DNA from: Actinomycetota bacterium | GTDB taxonomy: Bacteria; Actinomycetota; Actinomycetes; Streptosporangiales; Streptosporangiaceae | NCBI GenBank assembly: GCA_003161205.1 | Contig: PMOU01000466.1 | Span: 1-8,720, forward strand | Direction of reading: 5' to 3' | Length of the DNA: 8,720 nt | Shown: piece after piece, positions 6,945 to 8,720 of the stretch | Numbering within the stretch: position 1 is the stretch's first letter | Layout of the letters: every line of letters starts with the position of its first letter | Notes under the pieces: generated by a model | Databases searched by the model: none | Told to the model about the DNA's origin: nothing | What the model saw: the letters and a program-made list of their open reading frames with translations, nothing else | Made by a program: the position numbers and the translations under genes

Positions 6945-7130
6945 AGCTGCGCACGCCGGTGCCAACTGGGAAAACACCGGTGTCAACTGGGCTAAGACTA
7001 CGATTCCGACATAACCTCATAAAAATCTGGCGGTCATTGGCTGTCATATGGGTGGCCAATCTTGCGGTCATGCGTGATCATTACGGAGGGGGATGTGTAA
7101 CTCACTAGTGAAACCTAACCGGAGGTACAT
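6945..7130 (+). other. AT-richer spacer before the HTH gene
   Basis: This 186-bp spacer is visibly less GC-rich than the rest of the window. It holds two copies of a 15-bp repeat (6956-6991), an isolated TACGAT that fits a -10 box (6999-7004), an A-rich run (7019-7026), two copies of GCGGTCAT (7030-7037, 7064-7071) and an ATTGGC/GCCAAT inverted repeat (7036-7041, 7055-7060). GGAGG (7121-7125) lies 5 nt before the HTH start. A frame opening at ATG 7093 behind a G-rich run overlaps the HTH gene in another phase and is probably not real. Confidence 0.6.
6956..6991 (+). repeat. Two 15-bp direct repeats with a 21-bp period
   Basis: CCGGTGCCAACTGGG (6956-6970) recurs as CCGGTGTCAACTGGG (6977-6991) with one mismatch. 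The 21-bp period is two helical turns, which places both copies on the same face of the DNA. The junction forms a perfect palindrome ACACCGGTGT (6974-6983), and CCGGTG / CACCGG (6956-6961, 6975-6980) can also form a hairpin just after the ABC-F stop. Either a pair of regulator sites or a weak terminator is possible. Confidence 0.7.
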
Positions 7131-7355
7131 ATGGCGGAGACACTCAGGAAAGGCACGCGGGTCACCGGGGTGGATCGGAGCAAGCTGGCGACGAGTCTTA
7201 GCCGGAGATACGACTCCGGCGAGAGCATTCGTTCGCTGGCTGCGTCGACCGGAAGGTCTTACGGCTTCGTGCACAGGATCCTGACCGAAACCGGCGTCAG
7301 GTTGCGCGGCCGTGGCGGCGCAACCCGCACCGGCAAGACCAAGGTGAGCCACTAG
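7131..7355 (+). CDS. Small helix-turn-helix DNA-binding protein (Rv1473A-like)
   Basis: This basic protein of 74 residues has a homeodomain-like helix-turn-helix in residues about 18-55. Helix KLATSLSRRYDSG is followed by SIRSLAASTG and the recognition helix SYGFVHRILTETG (43-55). The tail RLRGRGGATRTGK (57-69) is Arg/Gly-rich and recalls minor-groove-binding AT-hook-like segments; that comparison is an inference. Very similar short proteins are widespread in actinobacteria, and one (Rv1473A, a possible transcriptional regulator) sits beside Rv1473, so the pairing with the ABC-F gene appears conserved. GGAGG 5 nt before ATG 7131 fixes the start. It has no sensor domain, so it may act as a constitutive or architectural DNA binder, or regulate its neighbours. 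A GC-rich hairpin follows. Confidence 0.88.
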   Translation: MAETLRKGTRVTGVDRSKLATSLSRRYDSGESIRSLAASTGRSYGFVHRILTETGVRLRGRGGATRTGKTKVSH

Positions 7356-7380
7356 GGATTGCCGGATCCACGCCCAGGTG

Positions 7381-7395
7381 GCGCCGGCCCGGCGC
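7381..7395 (+). terminator. GC-rich hairpin after the HTH gene
   Basis: A perfect dyad, GCGCCGG / CCGGCGC around a central C, forms a 6-bp stem with a 3-nt loop 25 bp after the HTH stop. No T tract follows. It is a plausible terminator for the HTH gene in a high-GC genome, though palindromes of this kind also arise by chance. Confidence 0.4.
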
Positions 7396-7447
7396 AAGCC
7401 GCCGGGACCCCGCCCGGATAGCCTCCTGGGAGTTCGCCGATAGCTGA

Positions 7448-7476
7448 TACCTTCCCGGTGCCATTCGGGAACGAAT
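7448..7476 (+). promoter_or_regulatory. Candidate promoter and dyad upstream of the ABC exporter
   Basis: TACCTT (7448-7453) fits the TANNNT -10 pattern. Just downstream, ATTCG (7463-7467) and CGAAT (7472-7476) form a perfect dyad around GGAA, which would be either a GNRA-loop hairpin at the 5' end of the mRNA or an operator overlapping the start of transcription. The -35 is not clear. Confidence 0.3.
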
Positions 7477-7503
7477 AACTGCCTCCGGAAGGTTTCACTC
7501 GTC

Positions 7504-8720
7504 ATGTACGGGCGCGCGAACTTGACCATGATGAGGTCCTTCCGGCAGGACCCGTCAGTCACGCATCAGAAGCTGAAGCCCGGGACCGTCCGCCGGATCA
7601 TGACCTACGCCAAGCCGTACAAGCTCTGGCTCTCTCTCTTCCTCGTCGTCACCATTCTCGACTCGCTCATCACGGTGGTGAACCCGCTGCTGCTGCGGGC
7701 GATTATTGACAAGGGCATCCTCGGTCATCACGAAGCGATAGTGATCGGCATCGCGGCGGCGGTGGCGGGGGTCGCGCTGTTCGACGCCTTCCTCGGCTTC
7801 GCCATCCGCTGGTACTCCGCGCGGATCGGCGAGGGCCTCATCTATGACCTGCGCACCGAGGTGTTCAGCCACGTGCAGGAGCAGCCCATCGCGTTCTTCT
7901 CCAGGGCGCAGACCGGGTCGCTGGTCTCCCGGCTCAACAGCGACGTGATCGGCGCGCAGCTGGCCATCACCTCCACGATGTCCTCGGTGGTCTCCAACAT
8001 CTTGACCGTGGGCGCCATCTTGGTCACGATGTTCCTGCTCTCCTGGCAGATCAGCCTCATCGCGCTGGTGCTGATCCCGCTCTTCCTGCTGCCCGCGCGA
8101 CGAGTCGGCCGCCAGCTGCAGCGGCTCACCCGTGAGTCCATGCAGCTCGACGCCGCGATGGGCTCGACCATGACCGAGCGGTTCAACGTGGCGGGCGCAA
8201 TGCTCGTCAAGCTTTTCGGCCGTCCCCGCGAGGAGTCCGAGGTCTTCGCGGAGCGGGCCGGACGGGTTCGCGACATCGGCGTCACCCAGTCGATGTACGG
8301 GCAGGTGTTCTTCATCTCACTCAGCCTCCTCGCCGCGCTGGCGACCGCCGTGGTCTACGGGGTCGGCGGCAGCCTGGTCATCCGCGGTGCCTTGCAGGTC
8401 GGCACGCTGGTCGCCTTGTCCCAGCTGCTGGTCAGGGTCTACGGCCCGATCGCGCAGCTGTCGAACGTCCAGATCAGCGTGATGACCGCGCTGGTCAGCT
8501 TCGACCGGGTCTTCGAGGTGCTCGACCTCAAGCCGCTGATCGCCGAGCGGCCCGACGCGGTCGTCCTGCCGGCCCGTAGTTCGGACACGTCGGACAGCCT
8601 CGCGCCGGAGATCGAATTCGACGATGTCTCGTTCCGGTACCCGACGGCGAGTGAGGTGTCGCTCGCCTCGCTGGAATCGATCGCGCTGCGCTCTCCCGAG
8701 CGGCCGGGTTCCGGGACCGG
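7504..8720 (+). CDS. ABC exporter half-transporter, fused permease-ATPase (3'-truncated by window)
   Basis: 405 codons are visible before the window ends. The layout is that of a type I ABC exporter (MdlB/MsbA-like). It has a cytosolic N-terminus, then transmembrane segments at about 41-64, 79-101, two between about 157 and 200, one near 265-290 and one near 295-318, then the start of the nucleotide-binding domain at about 370 (IEFDDVSFRYP, A-loop Y379). The conserved coupling region SARIGEGLIYDLRTEVFSHVQ (105-125) and FFSRAQTGSLVSRLNSD are present. The Walker A motif is beyond the edge. ATG 7504 is used, with GGAAGG 11 nt upstream; ATG 7528 and 7531 are alternatives with no better site. Proteins of this type are common in Streptomyces, and the substrate cannot be inferred. 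The gene has its own upstream spacer, so it is probably a separate unit. Confidence 0.9.
   Translation, partial: MYGRANLTMMRSFRQDPSVTHQKLKPGTVRRIMTYAKPYKLWLSLFLVVTILDSLITVVNPLLLRAIIDKGILGHHEAIVIGIAAAVAGVALFDAFLGFAIRWYSARIGEGLIYDLRTEVFSHVQEQPIAFFSRAQTGSLVSRLNSDVIGAQLAITSTMSSVVSNILTVGAILVTMFLLSWQISLIALVLIPLFLLPARRVGRQLQRLTRESMQLDAAMGSTMTERFNVAGAMLVKLFGRPREESEVFAERAGRVRDIGVTQSMYGQVFFISLSLLAALATAVVYGVGGSLVIRGALQVGTLVALSQLLVRVYGPIAQLSNVQISVMTALVSFDRVFEVLDLKPLIAERPDAVVLPARSSDTSDSLAPEIEFDDVSFRYPTASEVSLASLESIALRSPERPGSGT

Noticed and set aside
7093..7284. 63-codon + strand frame starting ATG 7093 behind GGAGGGGG
   Set aside because: The purine run is attractive, but its spacing to the ATG is short and most of the frame lies out of phase over the HTH gene. 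The translation is Arg/Trp/Ser-rich with no family resemblance.
7068..7562. 164-codon minus-strand frame covering the HTH gene and its flanks
   Set aside because: It overlaps a clear gene with a strong ribosome binding site, and its own translation resembles nothing. It is the result of GC-rich codon bias.

Overview
The window reads as chromosomal DNA from a high-GC actinobacterium. Codon third positions are almost all G or C, and the gene order and protein sequences are typical of Streptomyces, Streptosporangiales or Mycobacterium relatives. No genus can be named from the sequence alone. There are no tRNAs, rRNAs, CRISPR arrays or insertion sequences.

Layout. (1) Positions 1-3037 hold the distal half of a SUF iron-sulfur cluster operon on the + strand: the tail of a probable Rieske-type ferredoxin, then sufC, sufS, sufU and a SufT/DUF59 gene. 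Stops and starts overlap at three junctions (TAGTG, ATGA, ATGA), so these genes are almost certainly co-transcribed and translationally coupled. SufS activates sulfur, SufU accepts it, SufC powers the scaffold whose SufB and SufD lie upstream of the window, and SufT helps maturation or delivery. (2) A long perfect-stem hairpin at 3062-3106 ends the operon and also the convergent minus-strand sseB-like gene (3106-4029). (3) From a shared divergent promoter region (4030-4149) a Vms1-like release factor gene (acVLRF1 family) runs on the + strand to 4926. (4) A 419-bp non-coding stretch (4927-5345) contains a strong dyad, competing GC-rich hairpins, a candidate -10 box, a possible leaderless 13-codon upstream ORF and a terminator-like hairpin. 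It leads into an ABC-F ATPase gene (5346-6944) that strongly resembles mycobacterial Rv1473. (5) After a comparatively AT-rich spacer with repeats comes a 74-residue helix-turn-helix protein (7131-7355), resembling the small regulator found next to Rv1473 (Rv1473A). (6) The window ends inside an ABC exporter half-transporter (7504 to beyond 8720).

How the genes work together. The first block is a conventional Fe-S assembly line. The second block pairs two ribosome-acting proteins: a peptidyl-tRNA-releasing rescue factor and an ABC-F protein. The ABC-F gene is preceded by a leader that looks built for translation-sensitive attenuation and is followed by a tiny DNA-binding protein. This combination suggests a translation-stress response segment, and the unannotated leader is the most interesting part of the window. 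A second unusual signal lies inside the ABC-F gene. Codons ending in A or T rise from 3 of 80 in the first ATPase domain (residues 101-180) to 33 of 80 in the second (residues 379-458), which suggests a mosaic or recombinant gene.
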